Shown one piece after another: positions 19,221 through 29,325 of a DNA stretch of 64,000 nucleotides. The first letter of the stretch is position 1; the number at the start of each line of letters is the position of its first letter. Where the stretch lies: positions 1,214,501 through 1,278,500 of the forward strand of contig NZ_CP016020.1 of NCBI RefSeq assembly GCF_001889165.1. Reading direction: 5' to 3'. Position numbers and translations under genes: made by a program. The DNA is from Bacillus weihaiensis. GTDB lineage: Bacteria > Bacillota > Bacilli > Bacillales > Bacillaceae. The notes under the pieces were generated by a model, which did no database searches, had not been told where the DNA came from, and was given only the letters and a program-made list of their open reading frames with translations.

Positions 19221-20987
19221 ATGTTTGGTCGTACATATTATTGTGGAGAAGTACCAGAATCAGCAGTTGGTCAACAAGTTGTCTTAAAAGGATGGGTACA
19301 AAAACGACGTGACCTTGGAGGCGTTATTTTTATTGACCTTCGTGACCGCACAGGGGTTGTCCAAATTGTTTTTAATCCTGAAAACTCACAGGAAGCATTA
19401 CAGATTGCAGAGAAAGTACGTAGTGAATATGTTTTAGATATAACAGGAACAGTTGTGGAAAGAAGCGAAGAAACAATTAACCCTAATGTCCCTACTGGAA
19501 AACTTGAGGTGATTGTAGATAAAGTTGAGATTATCAATGCAGCGAAAAACCCGCCGTTTCAGATTGAGGATAAGTCAGAGGAAGTGTCAGAGGATATTCG
19601 TTTAAAATATCGCTACCTTGATTTAAGAAGACCAGCATTATTTAATACCATTCAAATGAGACATCATGTGACGAAATCAATGCGCAACTTCCTTGATGAA
19701 AATGGCTTCCTAGACATTGAGACGCCTATCTTAACAAAAAGCACGCCAGAAGGTGCACGTGATTATTTAGTACCGAGTCGTGTGCATGATGGAGAATTTT
19801 ATGCCCTACCACAATCACCGCAAATCTTTAAGCAATTGCTAATGGTTTCAGGCTTTGATAAATACTATCAAATTGCTCGCTGCTTCCGTGATGAAGATTT
19901 ACGTGCTGATCGCCAGCCTGAATTCACACAAATTGATATTGAAGCTTCATTTATGAGTCAAGAAGATATTATGTCAATGACTGAAGCCATGATGGCAAGA
20001 ATTATGAAGGAAACAAAGAACGTTGACGTGCACTTACCTTTCCCGAGAATGGCATATGATGAAGCAATGGGTAGATATGGTTCTGATAAACCAGATACTC
20101 GCTTCGGCTTAGAGCTTGTTGACGTAGGCGAAGTTGTTAAAAATAGTGGATTGAAGGTATTTAGTTCTGTCATTGCGAATGGTGGACAAGTCAAATCAAT
20201 AAATGTTAAAGGCGCTGCTGATAACTATTCTAGAAAAGATATGGATGCATTAGCAGAATTCGTTGCTCCATATGGCGCAAAAGGATTAGCTTGGTTAAAA
20301 GTAGAAGAAGATGGCTTGAAGGGACCTATCATTAAGTTCTTTAGTGAAGAAGAGCAAAAAGGATTGTTACAAACAATGGAAGCTTCAGTAGGGGACTTAT
20401 TAGTGTTTGTAGCGGATAAAAAATCAGTTGTTGCGGATGCACTAGGTGCTCTTCGTTCAAAATTAGGTAAAGACCTAAACCTAATTGATGAAAGTAAATA
20501 CAACTTCTTATGGGTAGTTGATTGGCCATTACTTGAATATGATGAAGCAACGAAACGATATTATGCAGCACATCATCCATTCACAATGCCTAAAAGAGAT
20601 GATTTAGGTTTATTCGAATCAGATCCAGGGAATATGAAAGCACAAGCATATGATATTGTTCTAAATGGATACGAATTAGGCGGAGGCTCTATCCGTATTT
20701 TCGAAAAAGAAGTACAAGAAAAAATGTTTAAGCTCTTAGGATTCTCAGATGAAGAAGCAAAAGAACAATTTGGTTTCTTACTTGAGGCATTTGAATATGG
20801 AACACCTCCACATGGAGGAATCGCCCTTGGTCTTGATCGTCTTGTTATGCTATTAGCTGGACGTACGAACTTAAGAGACACAATAGCATTCCCTAAAACA
20901 GCGAGTGCTAGTGACTTACTAACAAATGCGCCAAGTGCTGTAAGTGAAGCTCAATTGGAAGAGTTAAATATAGAGCTAAGAGATTAA
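19221..20987 (+). CDS. aspS: Aspartyl-tRNA synthetase
   Basis: A 588-residue bacterial-type class IIb synthetase. An N-terminal OB-fold anticodon domain (about 1-105, [19 protein letters not shown]) leads to the catalytic core, with motif 2 [18 protein letters not shown] (about 217-234). A GAD insertion domain (about 290-415) follows, then motif 3 [15 protein letters not shown] (about 533-547). It attaches aspartate to tRNA-Asp. ATG 19221 follows AAAGGAGAGG. It depends on the hisS T-box, so aspartyl-tRNA synthetase would respond mainly to histidine charging unless a further promoter exists. Confidence 0.97.
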   Translation: MFGRTYYCGEVPESAVGQQVVLKGWVQKRRDLGGVIFIDLRDRTGVVQIVFNPENSQEALQIAEKVRSEYVLDITGTVVERSEETINPNVPTGKLEVIVDKVEIINAAKNPPFQIEDKSEEVSEDIRLKYRYLDLRRPALFNTIQMRHHVTKSMRNFLDENGFLDIETPILTKSTPEGARDYLVPSRVHDGEFYALPQSPQIFKQLLMVSGFDKYYQIARCFRDEDLRADRQPEFTQIDIEASFMSQEDIMSMTEAMMARIMKETKNVDVHLPFPRMAYDEAMGRYGSDKPDTRFGLELVDVGEVVKNSGLKVFSSVIANGGQVKSINVKGAADNYSRKDMDALAEFVAPYGAKGLAWLKVEEDGLKGPIIKFFSEEEQKGLLQTMEASVGDLLVFVADKKSVVADALGALRSKLGKDLNLIDESKYNFLWVVDWPLLEYDEATKRYYAAHHPFTMPKRDDLGLFESDPGNMKAQAYDIVLNGYELGGGSIRIFEKEVQEKMFKLLGFSDEEAKEQFGFLLEAFEYGTPPHGGIALGLDRLVMLLAGRTNLRDTIAFPKTASASDLLTNAPSAVSEAQLEELNIELRD

Positions 20988-21156
20988 TTCGTTTGTAAAC
21001 AAAGGTTCCAACCAAGTTGAAACCGATCGTGCATTATGATAAGATTTTACTAACAAAGATGTTTGTAGACTCTTTCTTTAAGGGACCTTTCAGCATAAAT
21101 GGTAACTACTTGTTTGGAAATAGTATATATCAACTCAGTTTAAGAAAAGCTATTAA

Positions 21157-21345
21157 AAAGTCCTGATGTGTTCGTTCTACACCTAGTTTTGACCTAACAT
21201 TAATTCTACGGGAGCTCATGTTTCTTTACAGAGTAAATGCCTTATCTACGGTAAAGAGGACTTACATACGTAAAGAACAGAGCACCCACCTGCTGAGTGC
21301 GGGATCAAAACGAGGGAATCGTATGACGGCACAATCGGGACTACA
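21157..21345 (+). ncRNA. ssrSA: 6S RNA (6S-1, bsrA/ssrSA type)
   Basis: This region lies between aspS and tcdA, where B. subtilis encodes 6S-1 RNA. It begins AAAGTCCTGATGTG and shares blocks I recall from the B. subtilis RNA: TACACCTAGTTTTG, TACAGAGTAAATGCCTTA, GAGGACTTAC, GAGCACCCACCTG. The closing stem pairs GTCCTGATGTG with CACAATCGGGAC (21330-21341). About 189 nt matches the usual length. 6S RNA binds sigma-A RNA polymerase as a promoter mimic and lowers transcription in stationary phase. The -10/-35 are weak (TTGGAA near 21114). An open frame at 21218-21481 is an accident of this gene. Confidence 0.88.
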
Positions 21346-21355
21346 TAGATACAAC

Positions 21356-21388
21356 AAAGCCAAGGACTTTGATCATTGGCTTTTTTTG
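21356..21388 (+). terminator. Terminator after 6S RNA
   Basis: AAAGCCAA and TTGGCTTTTTTT pair across GGACTTTGATCA, about 11 bases past the mature RNA end. Confidence 0.85.
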
Positions 21389-21581
21389 TATAGCTACTAT
21401 ATACATAAGATCGATGACGAGACGAAAGTAAGTTTCCTAAAAGTTCACCACATCTTTAAGCTCGTAATCCTACTTATCTAATAAAAACACTTGCTTTTCT
21501 TAGTATGTATGTTATATTCATTTTCAGGTAAAAATACTGTCATGTATCTTGCACAATAAGAATTAATTGGAGTTGAATTTA

Positions 21582-22343
21582 TTGTTACATCAATTTTCTC
21601 GTAATGAATTAGCGATTGGAAAAGAAGGCTTAGATATCCTTAAAAATAGTACCGTTGCTGTACTGGGAATCGGCGGAGTAGGTTCCTTCGCTGCAGAAGC
21701 TCTTGCTAGATCAGGGGTAGGTAAATTAGTATTGGTTGATAAAGATGACGTTGATATTACAAATGTAAATAGACAAATTCATGCTCTTGTTTCAACTGTT
21801 GGACAACCAAAGGTCGATCTTATGGCAGAACGAGTAAAAGATATAAATCCAGATTGTGAAGTTGTCTCTTTAAAAATGTTTTATACAGAGGAAACGTATG
21901 AACAGTTCTTTGCTCACAACTTAGATTATGTGGTTGATGCATCTGATACCATTTCGTATAAAATTCATCTTATGAAAGAATGCTTAGACCGTCATATTCC
22001 TATTATTTCAAGCATGGGTGCAGCGAACAAGATGGATCCAACGAGATTTAAAGTTGCTGATATTTCAAAAACTCATACAGATCCAATTGCGAAGGTGATA
22101 CGAACAAGATTGCGAAAAGAAGGAATTCGTAAGGGAATTGAAGTTGTATTCTCAGACGAAAGTCCAATTGTCATTCGTGAAGAAGTACGTAAAGAGGTTG
22201 GTAATGATGCGGCGCCAATACGCAAGGCAAAAATGCCACCTTCTTCAAATGCATTTGTCCCTTCTGTAGCAGGATTAATTATGGGCGGTCATGTTATCAC
22301 GAAGTTGTTAAAGGATATAGAAATTAAAAGAGTAAAAGACTAA
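21582..22343 (+). CDS. tcdA: TcdA, tRNA threonylcarbamoyladenosine dehydratase
   Basis: A 253-residue E1-like enzyme that uses ATP to cyclise t6A37 of tRNA to ct6A. The ThiF/E1 nucleotide-binding loop GIGGVGSFAAEALARSGVG lies near residue 29, followed by DKDDVDITNVNRQ and the SSMGAANKMDP loop. The TTG at 21582 is favoured because a TTGGAG site (21567-21572) precedes it; the longer frame starts inside that site. It corresponds to B. subtilis yrvM in sequence and position. Confidence 0.94.
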   Translation: MLHQFSRNELAIGKEGLDILKNSTVAVLGIGGVGSFAAEALARSGVGKLVLVDKDDVDITNVNRQIHALVSTVGQPKVDLMAERVKDINPDCEVVSLKMFYTEETYEQFFAHNLDYVVDASDTISYKIHLMKECLDRHIPIISSMGAANKMDPTRFKVADISKTHTDPIAKVIRTRLRKEGIRKGIEVVFSDESPIVIREEVRKEVGNDAAPIRKAKMPPSSNAFVPSVAGLIMGGHVITKLLKDIEIKRVKD

Positions 22344-22345
22344 GA

Positions 22346-22378
22346 AAAAGAAGGCTGAGTATTTCAGTCTTCTTTTTT
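22346..22378. terminator. Terminator between convergent tcdA and the rsfA-like gene
   Basis: AAAAAGAAGGCTGA and TTCAGTCTTCTTTTTT pair around GTAT immediately after the tcdA stop. Confidence 0.85.
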
Positions 22379-22545
22379 GCATGATCGGTAATGATGAAGA
22401 AATGTGTACGTTGTTTTAGTGTTTAGCTACAGGAGCTTTCTAATAATCATGGCCTATTATATGTTTCTCTCCTTTGTTAGGATCTAGTTATAGAGCCTAC
22501 TCGATTTTTGGGGTGAGAATATGTATGAGTTATCTTTTTTACTGT

Positions 22546-23115
22546 TTAATGTATTCTTTCTTGATAAAGGTTTTCTTTAGTTTGGTCATTTATTTCTGTT
22601 AAAACATGGATAAGAACCTTATATTCTTTCTCTAGTTTTTCCTTTTCTTTGATTAACTCATTATATTTACTCACTAGTTCGTTATTTTGATCCCTTAGGA
22701 AGCTGTTTTTTTCTTTTAACATGGAGTTCTCATCAGTAGCTGATGAGGATTGCTGATATAATGTCTGCTGTAAGAAAACTATACAGTCTTCTAATGTTAA
22801 AGCCGAATGCACTTTTTTATCCTGATGTACACTGTTTGATTGTTCTGTTGATAGCAGAGATGTGTCTTGAACACTCTCCTCTTCAGATGTACGAATGTAA
22901 TTTTTCTTTCTTTTAGCTTCTTTAATGGCTTCTTTATAATTTTTCCGTATGACAGAATTCCATCTATAGCTACAAGCTGATTCTGTCCGATCAATTTTGT
23001 CTCCCACCACTTTATATGCAGCAGACTGGGTACCTCCCTCACGAATGTGAGCAAGAATTGTTTTGGCTAAGAGTTCATCTTCCTCATTTGACCAAGCATC
23101 CTGTCTTTTCTTCAT
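22546..23115 (-). CDS. RsfA-family Myb-like transcriptional regulator
   Basis: A 189-residue protein. Its N-terminal Myb/SANT-like domain (about 5-70) has the three spaced aromatic/hydrophobic helices of the RsfA family (AWSNEEDELLAKTILAHI, then SACSYRWNSVIRKNYKEAI). The linker is polar and the C-terminus (about 125-180) is a predicted coiled coil rich in K/E. RsfA is a prespore-specific regulator of the sigma-F regulon; this protein is shorter than B. subtilis RsfA and is likely a paralogue such as YlbO/YwfN type. ATG 23115 has AGGAGG at 7 bases. It faces tcdA convergently and diverges from rarA. Confidence 0.8.
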   Translation of the reverse strand: MKKRQDAWSNEEDELLAKTILAHIREGGTQSAAYKVVGDKIDRTESACSYRWNSVIRKNYKEAIKEAKRKKNYIRTSEEESVQDTSLLSTEQSNSVHQDKKVHSALTLEDCIVFLQQTLYQQSSSATDENSMLKEKNSFLRDQNNELVSKYNELIKEKEKLEKEYKVLIHVLTEINDQTKENLYQERIH

Positions 23116-23283
23116 GACGGCCTCCTATTTAATGTTACACCTTTTTCTTATGCTATCCTTTAAACTATGTTTTATAACAGATAAGTGCAATCATTATGGA
23201 AAAACAATCTGAATCTCTATTCTTTGAAAGTTCCTCTATTACCTATATAATCATACTAGGGATTAAATAGGAGGTATATTGAG

Positions 23284-24576
23284 TTGAATGGTGAACCGCT
23301 TGCTTTTCGAATGAGACCTACAACAATTGATGAAATTGTTGGACAAAAAGAGATTATTGGAAAACATACAAGCTTATATAAAATGATAAAAAATGGCTAT
23401 GTTCCTTCCATTCTTTTGTACGGGGAACCTGGGATTGGAAAAACATCAATTGCCTATGCCATTGCAGGTACGACAAGCATTCCTTTTTTTGCATTAAACG
23501 CTACAACAGCCGGCAAAAAAGATGTGGAGGCGGTAGTGGAAGAAACCAGACTAACGGGGAAGGTTATTTTATTCTTAGATGAGATCCATCGCTTTAATAA
23601 AGCTCAACAAGATTATTTACTCCCTCATGTTGAGAGAGGAGATATTATCTTGATTGGGGCAACAACAGAAAATCCTTATCACGACGTGAATCCTGCCATA
23701 AGAAGTCGTTGTGGTCAAATAAAACAATTAACCAGGTTAACAAGAGAAGATATTGAAGCATTATTATGGAACGCTATTAAAGACGAAAAAAGAGGCCTTG
23801 GTAAATTTACAATTGAGGTAACCGATGAGCAAGTGAAAAAAATGGCAGCTGGCTCTAATGGAGATGCTAGAAAATCTTTGACTTTATTAGAATCTATCCT
23901 TTATGCATCGCCAAAGGAACATTCAACCTATAAGCTATCAGATGAAGTTATTGCAGACATGATTGAGCGTGTAGGGGTGTATGGAGATAAAAAGGGATCT
24001 CATTTTTATAATTTATTATCAAGTCTTCAAAAGAGTATTAGGGGGAGTGATGTGGATGCTGCTCTGTACTATCTTGCCCATCTTCTTGAGACAGGCGACC
24101 TTATTGCACTGAATCGACGATTACTGGTTATTGCTTATGAGGATATTGGTTTAGCAGATCCAAGTATGGGTCAAAGAGTGTTAGCCGCAGTAACCTCAAG
24201 TGAAAGACTAGGGCTTCCTGAGGCCAGAATTCCTCTATCTGTTGCTGTAGTTGAGATGTGTCTATCTTCAAAATCAAACTCTGCTTATAAGGCATTAGAT
24301 AAGGCGATTCAAGACATACGAATTGGAAATGTTGGAGATATACCTAAACACTTAAGAGATGGACATTATGCGGGATCTAGGGCGCTTGGTCATGTGGGAT
24401 ATAAGTATCCACATGATTATCCTATTGGCACATTCGGAGGTTGGATACACCAACAGTACTTACCCGACAACCTTAAAGATTCGAAGTACTATCAACCGAT
24501 TGAGGCTGGTGAAGAAAAACGTCTTTCAGGAATTTATCAGAAGCTTGAACAATTCAAAAAGAACTCAACTTCTTAG
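23284..24576 (+). CDS. rarA: RarA (MgsA), replication-associated recombination ATPase
   Basis: A 430-residue AAA+ clamp-loader-like ATPase. Walker A is YGEPGIGKTS (about residues 46-55), Walker B LFLDEIHRFNKAQQD (about 97-111), with sensor 1 GATTENP and arginine finger RSRCGQ. The C-terminal tetramerisation domain includes RLLVIAYEDIGLADP. RarA acts with SSB at stalled forks. TTG 23284 follows AGGAGGT (23269-23275). It corresponds to B. subtilis yrvN at the same place before cymR. Confidence 0.93.
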   Translation: MNGEPLAFRMRPTTIDEIVGQKEIIGKHTSLYKMIKNGYVPSILLYGEPGIGKTSIAYAIAGTTSIPFFALNATTAGKKDVEAVVEETRLTGKVILFLDEIHRFNKAQQDYLLPHVERGDIILIGATTENPYHDVNPAIRSRCGQIKQLTRLTREDIEALLWNAIKDEKRGLGKFTIEVTDEQVKKMAAGSNGDARKSLTLLESILYASPKEHSTYKLSDEVIADMIERVGVYGDKKGSHFYNLLSSLQKSIRGSDVDAALYYLAHLLETGDLIALNRRLLVIAYEDIGLADPSMGQRVLAAVTSSERLGLPEARIPLSVAVVEMCLSSKSNSAYKALDKAIQDIRIGNVGDIPKHLRDGHYAGSRALGHVGYKYPHDYPIGTFGGWIHQQYLPDNLKDSKYYQPIEAGEEKRLSGIYQKLEQFKKNSTS

Positions 24577-24918
24577 AAGGTGTTACAAAGAGTTCGCATA
24601 GAAATTGTTAGTGAGATCAATGGTGGCGGAATTTACACTTATGTACAGGGTATTTTCGCTTCGTATTGGGTGAGTACCTCTGTTCTTCCTTACCGGAGTA
24701 TCGTGTGAAAATAACTCTATTTTCTTCCATTTTTATTGATTAGCAACAAAGCTTATGAAAAGATTTTTATAAACTAGTATTTCCAAGCTGTATTGTCGGT
24801 TATAAGTGCTTTCTTGTTTTATAATATGCTATAATGGCACATGAAGTTAAAGCAAAACTAATTGATTTTTCGTCCGGTATCAGTTAGAATACATTCTTTC
24901 TTTAGCATGGGGGCTAAT
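24577..24918. other. Non-coding gap between rarA and the YczE-like gene
   Basis: 342 bp without a gene. A TATAAT near 24829 close to the downstream gene could be a -10, but no -35 fits at 16-18 bp. The middle (24630-24700) is somewhat GC-richer with no clear structure. Confidence 0.4.
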
Positions 24919-25599
24919 ATGAAGAGGAACAAAGACGTGGTTAAGAATTTACTGAGATGGATCATTTTTTTCGTTGGGCTCCTCATCATGTCTTTAGGAA
25001 TTGTCCTTACAATAAAAGCTGATTTAGGAGTATCCTCTTGGGATGTTCTCCATATTGGATTATATTATCAATTCGGCTTAACAATTGGTTCATGGACCAT
25101 CATTATGGGTGGACTCGTGCTATTAGGTGCGACCATTTTAATGAAAAAAAGACCACAACTTGGTGCTTTTATTAATATGCTAACAATTGGAATTTTTATA
25201 GATATGTTTCTTTTTTTACCATTTCTTCAAACACCGAAGTCATTCTTTGGTCAGCTTATCATGTTAGTTGTAGGAGTTGTCATATTAGGATATGGCATGG
25301 GGTTATATATATCAGCTAAATGCGGAGCTGGACCTAGGGATAGTTTAATGATTGCACTGGTAGATAAGACAGGAAAATCAATATCTAGTATAAGAGGAAC
25401 GCTTGAAATCATTGTCTTAGCTGTAGGGTGGTTACTTGGTGGGCCTGTTTTCATCGGAACAATTGTAACCACTTTATCACTAGGCTATATCGCTGGAATC
25501 ATGATTCCTTTTTGTGAAAGAACAACGAATCATTTATTTTTAAAGCTATTTGAGCCGAATAACACGGTACATGAAACCTATCTAGATAAAAGAGCTTAA
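24919..25599 (+). CDS. YczE/YyaS/YitT-family integral membrane protein
   Basis: A 226-residue membrane protein with five or six helices. The family pattern is clear: GLLIMSLGIVLTIKADLGVSSWDVLHIGL at the N-terminus (shown in part), then GMGLYISAKCGAGPRDSLMI and a SSIRGTLEI helix. B. subtilis YczE is a small membrane protein tied to surfactin/competence regions; biochemical function unknown. ATG 24919 follows GGGGG 5-6 bases upstream; ATG 24907 is an alternative four codons earlier. It ends 10 bp before cymR, so they may be co-transcribed, which is not the B. subtilis arrangement. Confidence 0.78.
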   Translation: MKRNKDVVKNLLRWIIFFVGLLIMSLGIVLTIKADLGVSSWDVLHIGLYYQFGLTIGSWTIIMGGLVLLGATILMKKRPQLGAFINMLTIGIFIDMFLFLPFLQTPKSFFGQLIMLVVGVVILGYGMGLYISAKCGAGPRDSLMIALVDKTGKSISSIRGTLEIIVLAVGWLLGGPVFIGTIVTTLSLGYIAGIMIPFCERTTNHLFLKLFEPNNTVHETYLDKRA

Positions 25600-25609
25600 G
25601 GGGGATATT

Positions 25610-26026
25610 ATGAAAATATCAACAAAAGGACGCTACGGATTAACTATCATGATTGAGCTTGCAAAGAAGCATGGGGAAGGACCTACTTCATTAAAGAGCA
25701 TTGCTCAAGCACATAACTTATCTGAACATTACTTGGAGCAGTTAATTGCTCCTTTAAGGAATGCGAGACTTGTGAAAAGTATTCGTGGGGCGTATGGTGG
25801 GTATATTTTAGGAGATGAACCTGAAAATATAACATCAGGAGATATTATTCGTGTCTTAGAAGGACCAATTAGTCCTGTTGAGGTGCTAGAGGATGAAGAA
25901 CCTGCTAAGAGAGAGCTGTGGATTCGTATTCGTGATGCGGTAAAGGACGTTCTTGATAATACCACACTAGAGGATCTTGCAAACCATAAAGATGGAGATC
26001 AAGAGCCTTATATGTTTTATATTTAA
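25610..26026 (+). CDS. cymR: CymR, Rrf2-family repressor of cysteine metabolism
   Basis: A 138-residue Rrf2-type winged-helix regulator opening MKISTKGRYGLTIMIELAK. The recognition helix region is NLSEHYLEQLIAPLRNARLVKS, and the wing GAYGGYILG. It lacks the three clustered Cys of Fe-S IscR proteins, as expected for CymR. In B. subtilis CymR represses sulfur-uptake and cysteine genes in complex with CysK. The ATG follows AAGGGGGA. Its neighbour iscS/mnmA uses cysteine sulfur. Confidence 0.95.
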   Translation: MKISTKGRYGLTIMIELAKKHGEGPTSLKSIAQAHNLSEHYLEQLIAPLRNARLVKSIRGAYGGYILGDEPENITSGDIIRVLEGPISPVEVLEDEEPAKRELWIRIRDAVKDVLDNTTLEDLANHKDGDQEPYMFYI

Positions 26027-26236
26027 TAATCAGCCGTATACGTATAGATACTTTGTTTCTTAGATTCAATTCTAACATCTAATCCTTACGTACACGTTTT
26101 TCTTAAATCTCAACAATAATTTAACAGTCTTTTATATGAATGATGTCTATATATTTACCCATTCATATTTAATAGTAGTATCGTATAAAAAAGAGTCTAA
26201 AAACAATCGAGTCTTTTATAGAAAGAAGGCCTGTGA

Positions 26237-27376
26237 ATGAAACGTATTTATCTTGACCATGCTGCTACTTCTCCTATGCACCCTGAAGTAGCGGAAAAAA
26301 TGCTTGTGTTAATGAAAGAATCATTCGGAAATCCTTCAAGCATTCATTCATTTGGGAGAGACGCTAGAAGAATACTTGATGAATCAAGGAGAAGCCTTGC
26401 AAAGTCAATTGGTGCAAAACCTTCTGAGCTTATCTTTACAAGCGGCGGCACGGAAGCCGATAATTTAGCCGTTATAGGAACAGCCTTTGCTAATAAAACA
26501 CTAGGAAATCATATTATCACAACAGAAATAGAGCATCATGCTGTTCTGCATGCATGTAAGTTTCTTGAAAAAAATGGGTTTAATGTTACCTATTTACCGG
26601 TTGATAAAAGTGGCTATATTTCGGTAGAGCAAGTAAAATCTAATCTAACGGATCAAACCATTCTAGTTTCCGTTATGTATGGTAATAATGAAGTTGGTAC
26701 AATTCAGCCTATTAAAGAGATTGGTGAGGTTTTAAAAGACCACCAGGCTTATTTCCATACAGATGCGGTTCAAGCCTATGGTATAGAGAGATTACATGTT
26801 GGGGAATTAGGCGTTGATTTATTAACAGCTTCCTCCCACAAAATCAACGGGCCTAAGGGTGTAGGGTTTCTTTATGTAAGATCTGGTATTAGCTTACAAC
26901 CTTCCTTATATGGTGGTGAACAGGAACTAAAACGTAGAGCTGGAACAGAAAATGTACCAGGAATTTATGGATTTAGTTTAGCGGCTTCCCTTTCAATTAA
27001 GGAGCCTAGCCAAAAACAAGAATTTTATCAACAGTGTAAAGACATTATGATAAGCGTATTTAAGGAACAACACCTTGATTATGACGTGAATAGCCCTTCT
27101 CAAGGTTTAGCACATGTGTTGAATGTGTATTTTCCAAACACACATATTGAATCACTTTTAGTGAATTTAGATATATCTGGTATTGCAGCATCAAGTGGAT
27201 CCGCATGTACAGCTGGTTCTGTTGATCCTTCTCATGTCTTAGTGAGTATGTTCGGAAAAGATTCGGATCGGCTGACTTCATCCGTTCGTTTTAGTTTTGG
27301 GTATGGGACAACGCTTGAGGATGTTCGTTATGCAGCAAATGAAATTTCAAAGATAGTAAAGAGAGTAACAGCTTAG
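26237..27376 (+). CDS. iscS: Cysteine desulfurase (IscS-like, YrvO type)
   Basis: A 379-residue class V aminotransferase-fold PLP enzyme. The PLP lysine is in TASSHKINGPKG (about residues 197-208), and the persulfide cysteine is in SSGSACTAGS (about 320-329). HH of TEIEHHAVLHACKFL contacts the cofactor. It removes sulfur from cysteine to feed MnmA; in B. subtilis the adjacent pair yrvO-mnmA works as a dedicated sulfur relay for s2U34. ATG 26237 follows AGAAGGCC, a modest site. mnmA begins 21 bp downstream. Confidence 0.95.
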   Translation: MKRIYLDHAATSPMHPEVAEKMLVLMKESFGNPSSIHSFGRDARRILDESRRSLAKSIGAKPSELIFTSGGTEADNLAVIGTAFANKTLGNHIITTEIEHHAVLHACKFLEKNGFNVTYLPVDKSGYISVEQVKSNLTDQTILVSVMYGNNEVGTIQPIKEIGEVLKDHQAYFHTDAVQAYGIERLHVGELGVDLLTASSHKINGPKGVGFLYVRSGISLQPSLYGGEQELKRRAGTENVPGIYGFSLAASLSIKEPSQKQEFYQQCKDIMISVFKEQHLDYDVNSPSQGLAHVLNVYFPNTHIESLLVNLDISGIAASSGSACTAGSVDPSHVLVSMFGKDSDRLTSSVRFSFGYGTTLEDVRYAANEISKIVKRVTA

Positions 27377-28510
<1,134 letters not shown>

Positions 28511-28520
28511 ATTAGTTTAT

Positions 28521-28556
28521 AGAAGGGTTGACACTTTTAGTGGCGTCAGCCCTTTT
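28521..28556 (+). terminator. Terminator after mnmA
   Basis: AAGGGTTGAC and GTCAGCCCTTTT pair, allowing a G-U, around ACTTTTAGTGGC. Confidence 0.75.
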
Positions 28557-28622
28557 ATGATGTGAAGAGTTTTCTTTATTAGGTAGTAAACTAATACGAT
28601 TATTTAGAAAGAAGGTACATAG

Positions 28623-29279
28623 ATGGAACACAATCAACATGGTATAGAAGAAATGCAAAAAGGTCATTTTGAAGAAGCTGCGACGGCTTTTTCGAAGGCA
28701 ATTGAAGAAAACCCGGAGGATCCTATTAGCTATATTAATTTCGGAAACTTACTTTCTGCTGTTAATGAACCAGAAAAGGCTTTAAAGTTTTATGAAAAAG
28801 CAATTGAAATCGATAAAGATGCAGCCACAGCTTTTTATGGAGCCGGTAATGTTTATTTTAATCAAGATAACTTCAATGAGGCAAAAAATATGTATGAAAA
28901 AGCATTAAAAAAGGGTCTTGATCATAGTGACGTGTATTTTATGCTTGGTATGTCCTTTATGAATCTCGAGCAAAACCGTCTTGCTTTACCATACCTTCAG
29001 CGTGCAACAGAGTTAAACTCAGAAGATACTGATGCAAAATTTCAATATGGATTATGCTTAGCGCAGCATGAAATGATAGATGAAGCGATTACTCAATTTA
29101 ATGACGTTATTCAAGTAGATGAGAAACACGCTGATGCGTTTTATAATTTAGGGGTAGCACATGCGTTTAAGGAAAATCAAGAACTTGCTATTACCATGCT
29201 TGAAAAGGCTCTATCTATTCAGCCTGATCACTTGTTGGCTGGGCATGCTTTAAAGATAATTAATTCCTCTATAGAATAG
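28623..29279 (+). CDS. yrrB: Tetratricopeptide-repeat protein YrrB
   Basis: A 218-residue protein almost entirely of TPR units. About six 34-residue repeats are visible (for example QKGHFEEAATAFSKAIEENP, EPEKALKFYEKAIEID, NFNEAKNMYEKALKKG, NQELAITMLEKALSIQP). YrrB is a scaffold protein of unresolved role; its place between mnmA and recD2 is conserved. ATG 28623 follows AGAAGG. Confidence 0.92.
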   Translation: MEHNQHGIEEMQKGHFEEAATAFSKAIEENPEDPISYINFGNLLSAVNEPEKALKFYEKAIEIDKDAATAFYGAGNVYFNQDNFNEAKNMYEKALKKGLDHSDVYFMLGMSFMNLEQNRLALPYLQRATELNSEDTDAKFQYGLCLAQHEMIDEAITQFNDVIQVDEKHADAFYNLGVAHAFKENQELAITMLEKALSIQPDHLLAGHALKIINSSIE

Positions 29280-29325
29280 TCGTATAGGCTTATATTTATC
29301 TAGAATACGAAGGGAGTAACGTTTC

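Noticed and set aside
21218-21481. 87-codon open frame after aspS
   Set aside because: It lies on the 6S RNA gene and its terminator; the RNA match and position explain the sequence.
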